Below, one piece after another: positions 33,105 to 42,138 of a stretch of DNA of 64,000 nucleotides. A program made the translations under genes and the position numbers. The notes under the pieces are model-generated. The model saw only the letters and a list, made by a program, of their open reading frames with translations, was not told the DNA's origin and did no database searches. Source of the DNA: Larkinella punicea (GTDB lineage: Bacteria > Bacteroidota > Bacteroidia > Cytophagales > Spirosomataceae); NCBI RefSeq assembly GCF_003334855.1, contig NZ_QOWE01000027.1, forward strand, positions 62,001 through 126,000. The letters run 5' to 3'. Numbering within the stretch: the stretch's first letter is position 1; every line of letters starts with the position of its first letter.

Positions 33105-34097
33105 TTATTTGATAAACTCCCTGATCCCGTCCGTGGCAACGGTTTTCAGGTTTCCCGCATCGTCTTTGTAGATCAAATAGGCGTCCAGTTCGCGGTGTTG
33201 GGACAGAAACCGCCGGGTTTTGGCCAGGCCCATCACCAGAAAAGCCGTGGCAAAGGCGTCGGCGGTCATGGCATCTTTGGCAAAAATCGTGGCACTCAGC
33301 AGCGCGTCGGGTTTGGAAAAACCGGTTTTGGGGTTGATGATGTGGCCGTAGGTTTCGCCGGTTTGCCGGTAAAAGTTGCGGTAATTGCCAGACGTCGCCA
33401 TCGCCCGGTTCGCCATCCGAACCGACGACTGCAGCCCGCCGGGTCGCACCGGGCTTTCGATCCCGACGTTCCACCATTGCCCGATGCTGCGTTCGCCCCG
33501 GCAGCGAACCTCTCCGCCCACTTCCACCATGTAGTGATCGATGCCGTTTGACTCCAGAAAAACCGCCAGGACATCAACGGTGTAGCCCTGGGCCAGTGCG
33601 TTGAAATCCAGCCGGACGTTCTTTTTGCGCTTTTTTACGGAAACCGTATCAAACGAAATATACTGAAAATCAACGTATTCCAGCAAAGAATCCGTATTGG
33701 GCAGCCAGGGTTCCCCGGACTTTTTGCCTTGTTCATAAGCTTCGACCAGCGGTTTCACCGTCGGATCGAAGGCACCGTTGGTAATCCGATATACTTCTTC
33801 GGCTTTTTTAAGAACCGGGTAAAAATAAGGGCGTTGAAACCGGTGCGATTCGGATTGATTGAACTGCGAAATCTCCGAATCGGGGCGGTAGGTGGAGAGA
33901 CAAAGATCGATTTCGGTAAGCAGCGAATCGACCGGTTTTTTAAAATTGCGCTGGCGTTCGTCGCGGTATTTGATGTGGTAGGTTGTGCCCTGCGCTTCGC
34001 CTTCCAGACTAACCATTGGAACCTCCGCCGACCGCTGATAATCAGGCGATTTGCCCCAAAACGGAACCAGCACGATCAGCCATACCAGTCCTTTCAT
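33105..34097 (-). CDS. apbE: FAD:protein FMN transferase
   Basis: A 330-residue protein with a hydrophobic signal segment (MKGLVWLIVLVPFWG). ApbE motifs run in order: GTTYHIKY, RPDSEISQFNQ, TNGAFDPTVKPLV, VRLDFNALAQGYTVD, YMVEVGGEVRCRG, MATSGNYRNFY, THIINPKTG-type GHIINPKTGFSKP, and MTADAFATAFLVMG for Mg and FAD binding. ApbE covalently attaches FMN through phosphoester bonds to Thr or Ser of exported proteins. The gene directly upstream (12-base gap) carries a DxxSxAT motif and is its likely substrate. Confidence 0.95.
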   Translation of the reverse strand: MKGLVWLIVLVPFWGKSPDYQRSAEVPMVSLEGEAQGTTYHIKYRDERQRNFKKPVDSLLTEIDLCLSTYRPDSEISQFNQSESHRFQRPYFYPVLKKAEEVYRITNGAFDPTVKPLVEAYEQGKKSGEPWLPNTDSLLEYVDFQYISFDTVSVKKRKKNVRLDFNALAQGYTVDVLAVFLESNGIDHYMVEVGGEVRCRGERSIGQWWNVGIESPVRPGGLQSSVRMANRAMATSGNYRNFYRQTGETYGHIINPKTGFSKPDALLSATIFAKDAMTADAFATAFLVMGLAKTRRFLSQHRELDAYLIYKDDAGNLKTVATDGIREFIK

Positions 34098-34109
34098 GCG
34101 TTGTTTCGA

Positions 34110-35360
34110 CTATAAATGATGCTTCGTTTTGTAGGCATTCAGTTGCTCCGTCACGCGTTGATCGTCAATATTCGCACTTTTCAGGTAGATAAACGCTTTT
34201 TGGGAGAGGAAATTATTCTCACTTTGCAACAGGCCGGCAATGATCCGCCCGGTTTCCCGATCCGACACTCGGTGTTGTTTGAAGAGATCCAGAATATTGG
34301 TCAGTAGTTCACCATTGGCCGACTTCAAGGCATTGGCCAGGGCGGTTTTGACCGAAGAGTTGAGATGGGGGGCTTCTTTCAGTTTGGTAACGATCAGGTT
34401 TTTCAGGCTGTAATTCACTTTGGGGTATTTTTCAAACAGCATTTTTTGCAACGAATCTGATTTCAGTTCGGCGGGATTCAGGGCGTTGATGGCGCGTTCG
34501 GCGAGATTAAACCGGTTGTTATCGATGAAACTCAGAACGGTATTTCGCAGCGCGGGCGTCAGCTCGACCTGCCCGCGAATGTGGTTCAGCGCCCAGATTT
34601 TATCGCCGGAATCGGAGCTTTCCAGCACCTTCAATAGAAAACCGGGCGACAATCGTTTTTCGGTCAATTTGATCACTTCCTTTTGCGCGGCACCATACAC
34701 AAAATGCCACATTTTGTAGGTCGTATACACCGCCCCTTCGACCACGTAATTCAGCACATTTTTCGAGGTAGCCGACGAAACCGCATCCAGTCCCGAAGCC
34801 GCCAGATCGGCTTTAGGCACTAGTTCCTCGTACGAAAAGTTGGCCAGTGGCGAAAACGGATCGGCCAGCAGGTCGTTCAACCGGGCGTATTCAGCGGGTT
34901 TGAACGGTTCGTGTTCCGTCTTGCTCAGAAATTCCCCTTCCGGCAATTCATAGCCCAAATAGCGTCCGGTGACGTTCCAGTAGAGCACAATGTCCAGCAA
35001 CCGGCATTTGTTATCGAAGCAGACACTCGTTTTAATTTTCCGGAAATACGAAACCGGATACCCTTCTTTCGACCGAATCTGAAACAGGGTATCGTTGCCT
35101 GCATCGTCTTTAAACTGACTCACAAACGCCTGAATCGTATCCGATTTTAGCGGAATCGTTTGGGTTTGGAAATAGCGAATCCGCTCACGACTGTGCGCCC
35201 CTAAATCCCCTAAAGGGGACTTTTTGCATCCTTTCACTTCAGTGTCCAAGTCCCCTTTAGGGGATTTAGGGGCAGCAAGCGACATGTTTGAACAAGCCAA
35301 AAAATGGATTGCCACTATGATAACCGCGTTGAGTAAACCTATCCTGAGCCAATTTCGCAT
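34110..35360 (-). CDS. Putative flavinylated FMN-binding lipoprotein with HEAT-like C-terminus
   Basis: 416 residues from the ATG at 35360; the earlier Met at 35417 would overlap the upstream gene. A hydrophobic leader ends HFLAC, a marginal lipobox. Residues ~32-55 (KSPKGDL to SPLGDLGA) are encoded by an inverted-repeat copy and are probably a low-information insert. The next part contains DAVSSATSKNVLNYVVEGA (from ~192), close to the ApbE target motif Dxx(S/T)(G/S)AT of NqrC/RnfG-type FMN-binding domains; the acceptor would be T198. The C-terminal ~190 residues are helical and repeat-like. With ApbE next door, an extracytoplasmic flavin carrier is likely. The family call rests on this motif and on context. 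Confidence 0.6.
   Translation of the reverse strand: MRNWLRIGLLNAVIIVAIHFLACSNMSLAAPKSPKGDLDTEVKGCKKSPLGDLGAHSRERIRYFQTQTIPLKSDTIQAFVSQFKDDAGNDTLFQIRSKEGYPVSYFRKIKTSVCFDNKCRLLDIVLYWNVTGRYLGYELPEGEFLSKTEHEPFKPAEYARLNDLLADPFSPLANFSYEELVPKADLAASGLDAVSSATSKNVLNYVVEGAVYTTYKMWHFVYGAAQKEVIKLTEKRLSPGFLLKVLESSDSGDKIWALNHIRGQVELTPALRNTVLSFIDNNRFNLAERAINALNPAELKSDSLQKMLFEKYPKVNYSLKNLIVTKLKEAPHLNSSVKTALANALKSANGELLTNILDLFKQHRVSDRETGRIIAGLLQSENNFLSQKAFIYLKSANIDDQRVTEQLNAYKTKHHL
35196..35274. repeat. Inverted repeat element, family 1 (copy 4) inside a reading frame
   Basis: The usual arms (CGCCCCTAAATCCCCTAAAG and complement) around a ~28-bp centre. It lies wholly within the N-terminal coding region of the FMN-binding lipoprotein gene and is read through in frame, encoding the KSPKGDL and KSPLGDLGA peptides. 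Confidence 0.92.
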
Positions 35361-35370
35361 ACCAAAAAAA

Positions 35371-36753
35371 TTACCCTTTTTGAGCCGAAACCGGCACAAT
35401 TCCGCCGTGTTCTTCAATCAGTTTCCGGAGGTCTTTCATCGACACGTCCAGCGGTGTTTTGTTCTGCAAATTGGCTAAAACCGCCACGGCTCCGGCCGCC
35501 TGACCCATGCCCATGCAGGATGCCTGCACCCGAAGCGCCGAATTCGCCAGCCGGTCGCTGCTCACCATCCGCCCGGCCACCAGAAAATTCCGGCTGTTTT
35601 TCGGCACCAGCGCCCGCAGCGGCACCGTCGGCACCACGCCTTCCTTCAAATGATCAGGAATCACGCCGTTTTCGTCGTGGACGTCGATGGGATAATAGGA
35701 ATACGAAACCGCATCGTCGAATACTTTCCCGGTGACGTAATCTTCGTGCGTAATTTTGTAATGGCCGTCGATGCGGTAGGTTTCCCGCACGGCAGTTTCG
35801 TTCTGCACATCCGCCAGCCGGATTTTCTCACAGCCGGGCAGCGTTCGCAGAAACCGTAGCGTCGTCAGCAGCGACGACCGCCCTTTCAAATTCGCCACGG
35901 TATGGGTTTCGGAAGTCGTGGAATCGGCGCCCATCACGTGCTGGATGTTGTCTCCTGCGCTTTTCAACAGGCCCACGATGTTGTTCCGAAAGTCGGTTTT
36001 GACGAGTTCGCCTTTCTGGATCGCTTCTTCATACCGGCCCTTGATCAACTTTAAATCCAGCGATTTAAAATCGTAACCTTCCAGCCGGAACATCAGCGTT
36101 CCGGGTTGCGTGACCGACTCCCGCAGCAGCGGAAAACCGGCCAGCGAAGCCGCGTAGGCATTTCCGGTGCAATCGATCAACTGGTTGCAGATGATCTGCG
36201 TGCTGGTGCCCTTGCCGACGGTTTGAACGGTCCAGTTTCCTTTCTGAAAGGTTGCACTGGTGGGGGTTTCGTAAAACCGGATTTGTACGCCTGCGGCAAC
36301 GGCTTTTTCCTCGATTAACATGGCATACAACTGCCCATTTACCCGCACCTGATGCCGGGGGTGGTTTTTGCCGTGGGGAATCGAAAAATCCGGCAAGGTA
36401 TCGTCATTCAGGGCAACGGCTTCCTGCACCATTTCCCAGCCGATGCCGCCGATGACCTGCTTGCCCCAGGCAAAAAAGATTCCCGGATAATTCACCCCGC
36501 CGGTCGTCGTCGTGCCGCCAAGCTGGCTTCCGTTTTCGACCAATATCGTTTTGCGTCCGGCCCGGGCCGCCTGAATGGCCGCCACCACGCCCGCCGTGCC
36601 GCCACCAATCACCAGGATGTCGGTTTTTAGCGTTTGCTGAACCAGTTTGTAAGGCTCACTCAGTCGTTCGCCTTTCGACAAGGTCGGTACGGCCATCCCG
36701 AAGGAAAGTGCACCGAGCGAGGTTAAAGCGGATCTTCTTTTTATTTTTTCCAT
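35371..36753 (-). CDS. Exported FAD-dependent oxidoreductase (FAD_oxidored family)
   Basis: 460 residues from the ATG at 36753 (MEKIKRRSALTSLGALSFGM), with a Tat-like twin Arg followed by a hydrophobic stretch. TDILVIGGGTAGVVAAIQAA is the FAD dinucleotide motif; GSQLGGTTTTGGVNYPG, LIDCTGNAYAASLAG and NFLVAGRMVSSDRLANSALR are PF12831 features. A periplasmic location is inferred from the leader. It is followed 10 bases later by the flavinylated carrier gene, so electrons may pass from its FAD to that protein. It lies 300 bases after SusD in the same direction. Confidence 0.88.
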   Translation of the reverse strand: MEKIKRRSALTSLGALSFGMAVPTLSKGERLSEPYKLVQQTLKTDILVIGGGTAGVVAAIQAARAGRKTILVENGSQLGGTTTTGGVNYPGIFFAWGKQVIGGIGWEMVQEAVALNDDTLPDFSIPHGKNHPRHQVRVNGQLYAMLIEEKAVAAGVQIRFYETPTSATFQKGNWTVQTVGKGTSTQIICNQLIDCTGNAYAASLAGFPLLRESVTQPGTLMFRLEGYDFKSLDLKLIKGRYEEAIQKGELVKTDFRNNIVGLLKSAGDNIQHVMGADSTTSETHTVANLKGRSSLLTTLRFLRTLPGCEKIRLADVQNETAVRETYRIDGHYKITHEDYVTGKVFDDAVSYSYYPIDVHDENGVIPDHLKEGVVPTVPLRALVPKNSRNFLVAGRMVSSDRLANSALRVQASCMGMGQAAGAVAVLANLQNKTPLDVSMKDLRKLIEEHGGIVPVSAQKG

Positions 36754-36797
36754 GATTTTCAAGTTTTCGGGTTTGCAATTTTTAGTTTAGCGTTTAC

Positions 36798-36988
36798 CGC
36801 GCACTATGAGATTCCTGGCCGCGTAGCGGTCTAATGTTTGTAGCAAAAAAGGCTACCAGAGTTCTCCTGCGTGCCTTTGGGTACGCAATTTTCAGCACTG
36901 ATTGCGTACCCAAAGGCACGCGGGTTTTACCACTTACTTCTTCTACAAACATTCGTCCGCTACGCGGCCAGGAATCCCATAGTGCGCG
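36798..36988. repeat. Nested palindromic element, family 2 (copy 2)
   Basis: Outer arms of ~45 bp (CGCGCACTATGAGATTCCTG onward, with its near-complement at the right end) enclose an inner pair GCGTGCCTTTGGGTACGCAA and its complement. The core GGCCGCGTAGCGG and ATGTTTGTAG are shared with the copy at 22171, but the outermost ~20 bp of both arms differ from that copy while still mirroring each other. It fills most of the 299-base spacer between susD and the FAD oxidoreductase gene. Confidence 0.88.
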
Positions 36989-37052
36989 TTCGAATTTACC
37001 TAAATCGATACCAATCAGACTCAATGATAAACACTAAACCGCATACCCATTT

Positions 37053-38489
37053 TTAATACCCCGGATTCTGGTCCGTCGCCGGGTTCAGGGCTTTGTTGTA
37101 ATTCATTTCCGAAACCGGGATGGGCCACAGGAGGTGTTTGTCGGCGACAACTTTGCCTTTGGCCGCCAGAATCACGGCTTTGGCGGTTCCGGTTCGTTTG
37201 AGGTCCAGCCAGCGTTTTCCTTCCAGTTGAAATTCGTAACTCCGCTCCTTTAAAACCAGATCAACGAACGTCGCAGCGTTGTAATCGGCCAGTTTGAAAT
37301 CCACCGCCGACGCCACGGCGGGGGCTTTGCCAAACGCCCGGCGATGCACCTGATTCAGGGCTTCCATCCCGGCGGCTGTGGGGCCGTTCCCGGCTTTGGC
37401 CGAAGCTTCAGCATAGATCAGCAACACGTCCGAATAGCCGTAAACCGGGTCATCATTCCCCGCGCCGTTTTGTCCCACGGCGGCCTGATCGATAAACTTC
37501 GAACTCACGAGCGTGTTGGCCCCCAGACCGAAGTTGATCAAATCCCACATGCTTTTGCGAAGATCACCGGCATCCCACGATTTGTAATATGTGCTGTTCA
37601 CATCGACGTAAATCACATACGCACCACCGAAGTTGAATAATTTCGTATCCGGGTGGTTGCTGATCCAGAGCATATAATTTCCCTGGCCAACCTGACGGGT
37701 GTATTTCAGGTAAAAAATTTCCTCCGACGTCGACACCAGATCCGGCCCGAACACCTTGGTTTGAAAGTCATTTTTGGTCGCCACCGGCACCAGCGAAAAC
37801 AGGTTGGATTTCATCACCTCTTCGGCTTTATCGCGGGCTTCGGCGAATTTTCCCAGTTGCAGATTGACATCCGCCAGCAGGGTTTTGGCAGCCCATTTCG
37901 TCGGTCGGCCCACCTGAGCCGGTTTTTCGGGCAGGTTGGTTTCAGCCTCTTTCAAATCGGCCAGAATCAGGGCATACACCTCATCGGCGGTGCTTCGTTT
38001 CAGGTTGATATCGGTCATGTTGCTTTCCGTCCGAATCGGAACGCCCCCCCAGTTTCGCACCAGTTGGAAGTAATTAAACGCCCGCAGAAACTTCGCTTCG
38101 GCGACGTACCGATCCACATCGGCTTTGCTGATGGATGTGCCGGTGGGCGCATTTTTAATCACCAGATTCGCGTTCCGAATGCTGAGGTAGAACGAGTTCC
38201 AGAAACCGGACACCCGCGAAATGTTGGCGTCGTTGAAGCCCTGAAACTCGTGCAAAGGTGCCCAGCTTCCCCGACCGGAGGCATAGTCGGCCTGGCATTC
38301 GAGCGTGGCTTCGTAGTTCGAGTACATGGTGCTGCGCAGGGGCGAAAAAATGGCATTCACCGCCGTTTCAACATCGCTGGCCGTGTTAAAAAACGTTTCG
38401 ACCACAATGGATTTCGGGGCTTCCACCAGCGCGTCTTCGCAAGCCGTCAGAAGCAGGGGTATTGAGAGGAGAAGGAGTATCTTTTTCAT
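37053..38489 (-). CDS. SusD/RagB-family glycan-binding lipoprotein (locus A)
   Basis: 478 residues from the ATG at 38489, chosen for its lipoprotein signal MKKILLLLSIPLLLTACEDA (lipobox LTAC). SusD features: helical TPR-like scaffold with FFNTASDVETAVNAIFSPL, EAKFLRAFNYFQLVRNWGGV, ILADLKEAETNLPEKP, and the C-terminal FVDLVLKERSYEFQLEGKRW with PIPVSEMNYN and NPATDQNPGY. It is an outer-membrane lipoprotein that caps the SusC channel and binds the imported oligosaccharide. It is highly similar to the locus C protein at 57263. A hairpin separates it from susC. Confidence 0.95.
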   Translation of the reverse strand: MKKILLLLSIPLLLTACEDALVEAPKSIVVETFFNTASDVETAVNAIFSPLRSTMYSNYEATLECQADYASGRGSWAPLHEFQGFNDANISRVSGFWNSFYLSIRNANLVIKNAPTGTSISKADVDRYVAEAKFLRAFNYFQLVRNWGGVPIRTESNMTDINLKRSTADEVYALILADLKEAETNLPEKPAQVGRPTKWAAKTLLADVNLQLGKFAEARDKAEEVMKSNLFSLVPVATKNDFQTKVFGPDLVSTSEEIFYLKYTRQVGQGNYMLWISNHPDTKLFNFGGAYVIYVDVNSTYYKSWDAGDLRKSMWDLINFGLGANTLVSSKFIDQAAVGQNGAGNDDPVYGYSDVLLIYAEASAKAGNGPTAAGMEALNQVHRRAFGKAPAVASAVDFKLADYNAATFVDLVLKERSYEFQLEGKRWLDLKRTGTAKAVILAAKGKVVADKHLLWPIPVSEMNYNKALNPATDQNPGY

Positions 38490-38504
38490 AGTAGTTTCAA
38501 TTTT

Positions 38505-38584
38505 GAATGATAGAATGAGTGAATGATAGAATAAATCCATAAGCTTCTTTCTTCTATTTTTATCATTCACTCATTCTATCATTC
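38505..38584 (-). promoter_or_regulatory. Hairpin in the susC-susD spacer of locus A
   Basis: Perfect 24-base inverted arms, GAATGATAGAATGAGTGAAT(GATA) at 38505-38528 and its complement at 38561-38584, in the 107-base gap between susC and susD. The arms themselves contain the tandem unit GAATGATA/GAATGAGT. It may lower or stabilise expression of one partner; a near-identical hairpin occurs in locus C at 58721. Confidence 0.8.
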
Positions 38585-38596
38585 ACTCATTCAAAA

Positions 38597-41500
38597 TTAA
38601 AACCCAACCCGCACGCCGACGGTGACGGATTTGGAGGATGGATAACTGTTGAAATCAAAGCCCTGGTTGGTTGAGTTGGCTCCGCCGTTGGAGTTCACTT
38701 CGGGGTCCCACCACGAGTAGTTGGTCAGTGTCAGCAAGTTCTGGCCGCTGGCATACAATTGCGCATTCCGAATCCAGTTGACGCCCCAGGTTTGCACCGG
38801 CAGGTTGTAGGCCAGTTGAATGGTCTTCAGCCGCAGGTAGGAGCCGTCTTCGATGTACCGGTTCGACACACTCGTCCGGCTGGAATTGCTGATGATCGGG
38901 TATTTCGCGTTCGGATTGGTGGGCGACCAGTGGTTGTAAAAAACCTCCTTCGGCATGTTGAGGCCAAAACCGTAGTCCATCGTGTTGACAATCGAGCTGG
39001 CGTTGAACAGATCGTTGCCCTGAACGCCTTGCAGGAAAATGGTCAGATCGAAATTTTTGTAGCTCATGGCCGAATTCACGCCAAACGTAAACGTGGGATT
39101 CGGATCGCCGATGTAGGTTTTATCCTTGATGCTGATGGCCCCGTCGCCGTCGAGATCCTTGAACTTGATTTTGCCTTTGTCGTCATACCCCTCTTCGACA
39201 TAGCCCCAATACCGCCCGATGGGCTGGCCTTCGCGCAGGATGTTCGTCACGTCGTTAATGGCAACGACACTAACGGTTCCGCCCAGAATGTCCTCGCCCC
39301 CCTGCAACTTCACCACTTTGTTGCGGTTCAGGGAGAGGTTGGCATTCAGATCCCACCTGAAAGCGCCGGTAAAGACCCGGGCATCAACACCCAGTTCGAA
39401 GCCTTTATTCTGAACCTGTCCCACGTTCTGAATCGTGCTGGTAAAGCCCAGCGACGACGGCAGAACGACGGTATTGAGCAGATCACGGGTATTTTTGATG
39501 TAGTAATCGAGCGTAAACGTCACCCGGTTTTTCAGAATTCCCAGATCGATTCCAACGTCTTTCTGTTCCGTCGTCTCCCATTTCAGATTGCCGGGCAGGC
39601 GCGTACCGGGTGCAAACGTGTTGTATAACGCATTGTCATACACGGTTTTGCCCGACGAAAGCTGGTTCAGCGTTGCATACGCCCCAATGGCCTGGCTGCC
39701 CGTCAACCCCCAGCTTGCGCGGAATTTCAGGTCCGAGATCACGGTATTTTCTTTCAGGAAATCCTCATTGGAGACGCGCCAGGCAAAAGCCGCCGACGGA
39801 AAAGCGCCCCACTTGTTGCCGTCGCTGTATTTCGAAGAACCGTCGCGCCGAAAGCTGGCCGTTACCAAATATTTTCCATCGAAGTTGTAATTGACGCGCG
39901 CCAGATACGAGAGCAAAACCGACTTGGAATACCCGGAGTTGAGAATGCCCGGCGTGATGGAAGCACTCAGGTCATAAGTACCGAAGATGTCGCTCAGAAA
40001 ACCGTTACCGCTCCCGGACAGTGACGTACTCACAAAATCCTGGTAGGTAAAACCGGCAACGGCCGACACCGAATGTTTTTGAAAGCTTTTGGTGTAGCTG
40101 ATCGTATTTTCGCTCAACAGGCTGGTAATTTGATTGGTGCTGACACCGGCGACACCCGCCGAGTTCACAAAATTGCGGGTGCGATAGGAGTCGGTGCGGT
40201 CATCGCGGTTTTCAATACCGCCCGCAATCTTGATGGTCAGATCGGGAATGGGGCGAAAAATCAAGGCCGCATTCACCAGCGCCAGATTCGCCTTGATCTG
40301 GTCGGATTGTTCGTTGATAAAATTCAGCGGATTGATTAAATCCGTCGCCACAAACGGATATGAAGTGGCCAACACGCGATACGTGCCGTCATCTTTGTAG
40401 GGTGTCAGCGTCGGCGGGGCCGAAATCGCCCCCGAAATCATCGAGTTCCCCCGGCTCCCTCCCCCACTGTCTTTGCGCCCCGTGTTCAGGCGGGTCAGCG
40501 TGCTGGAGAGGTTGACACTGAACTTCTTACTGATTTCGTGATTCACATTCGCCCGCAGTGAATACCGTTTGTAATCACTGCCTTTGACAATACCGGCCTG
40601 GTTGAACACACTCCCCGACACCGAAAACTGGGTTTTCTCATTTCCTCCGCTGATGTTCAGCGCCGAGGTGGTCATGGGCGCTTTCTGGAACACCAGATCC
40701 TGCCAGTCGAACCCCTCGCCAAAACCGTCGATCTGCGCCTGTGTGAAGTAAGGGGATAATTTATCGTTGAGGGCCTGTTCGTTGTAGAACGTCGCGTATT
40801 CTTTCGCGTTCATCAGATCCAGTTTTTTGATCAGCTTCTGGCTGGTGTAACTGGTCTCGAAATCGACGTTGGTTTTGCCGGTTTTGCCACGTTTGGTCGT
40901 GATGATCACGACGCCGTTGGCACCCCGCGAACCGTAAATGGCCGTGGCCGAGGCATCTTTCAGAATCTCGATGCTTTCAATATCCGAATTGTTGAGGGCC
41001 GTCGGATTGCTGCCCGAAATCGGGAAACCATCCACGACATACAGCGGTTCGTTGCTGCCCTGAATGGAGTTGGTACCCCGAATCCGAACGCTGACACCGG
41101 CTCCGGGCGCACCGGTATTTTGCAAAACCTGCACCCCAGCCGCCCGGCCCGACAAGGCCTGCAACACATTGCTGTTTGGAAAAGCGTTCAGTTCCTTGGA
41201 TTTGACCTGCGATAACGAACCGGTTAGATCGCTTTTTTTGACGGTTCCGTAGCCCACCACCACCACTTCCTCCAGGCTTTTGGTATCGACTTTCAGATCA
41301 ACCGCCAGATCCGTGCGGTTTCCAATCGCCACTTCCTGGCTCAAATAGCCCACGAACGAAAAAACCAGTGTCGTTGCATTGTCCGGCACATTCAGTTTAA
41401 AGCGACCGTCGGCATCGGTGCTGGTGCCGCGCGTCGTGTTTTTGACCACCACACTCACACCCGGCAAGCCTTCGCCTTTTTCGTCCGTCACTTTTCCGGT

Positions 41501-41944
41501 AATCGCCCGGTCGAGCGGTTTTTCGGTTTCGAGTTGGGTACTTTTCGGTGAAATCCCGGGATTGATGGCGGGCGAAACCGGCGGTTTGCTGAGCAAAATC
41601 TGCTTCCGGCCCACGACTTCATACGACACGGCGGCATTGCGGAAAAGCTGATCCAGAACGGAAGATAATGGCTGGCTGGTGACGTTGAGCGACACCCGGC
41701 GGTCGGCCTGAATCTGTTGTGGGATGTACGAAAATGTCACCTTCGCCACCTTTTCGATTCGGGATAAAACCACACTAATTTCCTTATTCTCAATCGACAG
41801 CGTAACGGGTTGTTCCAGCAGCGCCTGCGCGCTGACGGTTTTGGCGTAGGTCACCCCCACGACCAGAAACGTACAAATCAGTTGGGTAAACGTGATACGC
41901 ATAAGGGTAAGGACGAATGCGTGAGAGATTCGAGGTAATTTCAT
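38597..41944 (-). CDS. SusC/RagA TonB-linked outer-membrane transporter with STN domain (locus A)
   Basis: 1115 residues from the ATG at 41944 (MKLPRISHAFVLTLMRITF); the open frame begins 41 codons earlier, but that part is not signal-like. After the signal peptide an STN domain (VTLSIENKEISVVLSRIEKV to LFRNAAVSYEVVG) allows contact with FecR. Then a CarboxypepD_reg domain (GKVTDEKGEGLPGVSVVVKN), the SusC motif LEEVVVVGYGTVKKSDLTGS, the plug (RIRGTNSIQGSNEPLYVVDG, ASATAIYGSRGANGVVIITT) and a barrel ending VGVRVGF. It imports oligosaccharides with SusD; the STN domain links ligand binding to the sigma factor. Confidence 0.96.
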   Translation of the reverse strand: MKLPRISHAFVLTLMRITFTQLICTFLVVGVTYAKTVSAQALLEQPVTLSIENKEISVVLSRIEKVAKVTFSYIPQQIQADRRVSLNVTSQPLSSVLDQLFRNAAVSYEVVGRKQILLSKPPVSPAINPGISPKSTQLETEKPLDRAITGKVTDEKGEGLPGVSVVVKNTTRGTSTDADGRFKLNVPDNATTLVFSFVGYLSQEVAIGNRTDLAVDLKVDTKSLEEVVVVGYGTVKKSDLTGSLSQVKSKELNAFPNSNVLQALSGRAAGVQVLQNTGAPGAGVSVRIRGTNSIQGSNEPLYVVDGFPISGSNPTALNNSDIESIEILKDASATAIYGSRGANGVVIITTKRGKTGKTNVDFETSYTSQKLIKKLDLMNAKEYATFYNEQALNDKLSPYFTQAQIDGFGEGFDWQDLVFQKAPMTTSALNISGGNEKTQFSVSGSVFNQAGIVKGSDYKRYSLRANVNHEISKKFSVNLSSTLTRLNTGRKDSGGGSRGNSMISGAISAPPTLTPYKDDGTYRVLATSYPFVATDLINPLNFINEQSDQIKANLALVNAALIFRPIPDLTIKIAGGIENRDDRTDSYRTRNFVNSAGVAGVSTNQITSLLSENTISYTKSFQKHSVSAVAGFTYQDFVSTSLSGSGNGFLSDIFGTYDLSASITPGILNSGYSKSVLLSYLARVNYNFDGKYLVTASFRRDGSSKYSDGNKWGAFPSAAFAWRVSNEDFLKENTVISDLKFRASWGLTGSQAIGAYATLNQLSSGKTVYDNALYNTFAPGTRLPGNLKWETTEQKDVGIDLGILKNRVTFTLDYYIKNTRDLLNTVVLPSSLGFTSTIQNVGQVQNKGFELGVDARVFTGAFRWDLNANLSLNRNKVVKLQGGEDILGGTVSVVAINDVTNILREGQPIGRYWGYVEEGYDDKGKIKFKDLDGDGAISIKDKTYIGDPNPTFTFGVNSAMSYKNFDLTIFLQGVQGNDLFNASSIVNTMDYGFGLNMPKEVFYNHWSPTNPNAKYPIISNSSRTSVSNRYIEDGSYLRLKTIQLAYNLPVQTWGVNWIRNAQLYASGQNLLTLTNYSWWDPEVNSNGGANSTNQGFDFNSYPSSKSVTVGVRVGF

Positions 41945-42138
41945 ACCTTTGGATGTTTTTGTTTGAGGATTTAGGCAAAGACAAAGAAGCCCTGCACATC
42001 TGAAAAGATGCGTCGGAACACGATCCGGCGGCTGGGGCTTGATCCGGTCGGTGATGCTTGGACCCATCGCCGACCTTCTTTTTTTGAGTTGCGTTAGAAT
42101 TACATCATACCTTTCGGGTTAAGTGTGAAACGGTTTGG

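Noticed and set aside
33040-33477. N-terminal extension of the PVC-type dehydrogenase frame back to 33477
   Set aside because: The extra residues are Arg/Pro/His-rich, lie antisense-frame-like within the apbE coding region, and precede a clear membrane anchor that begins at the ATG at 33039.
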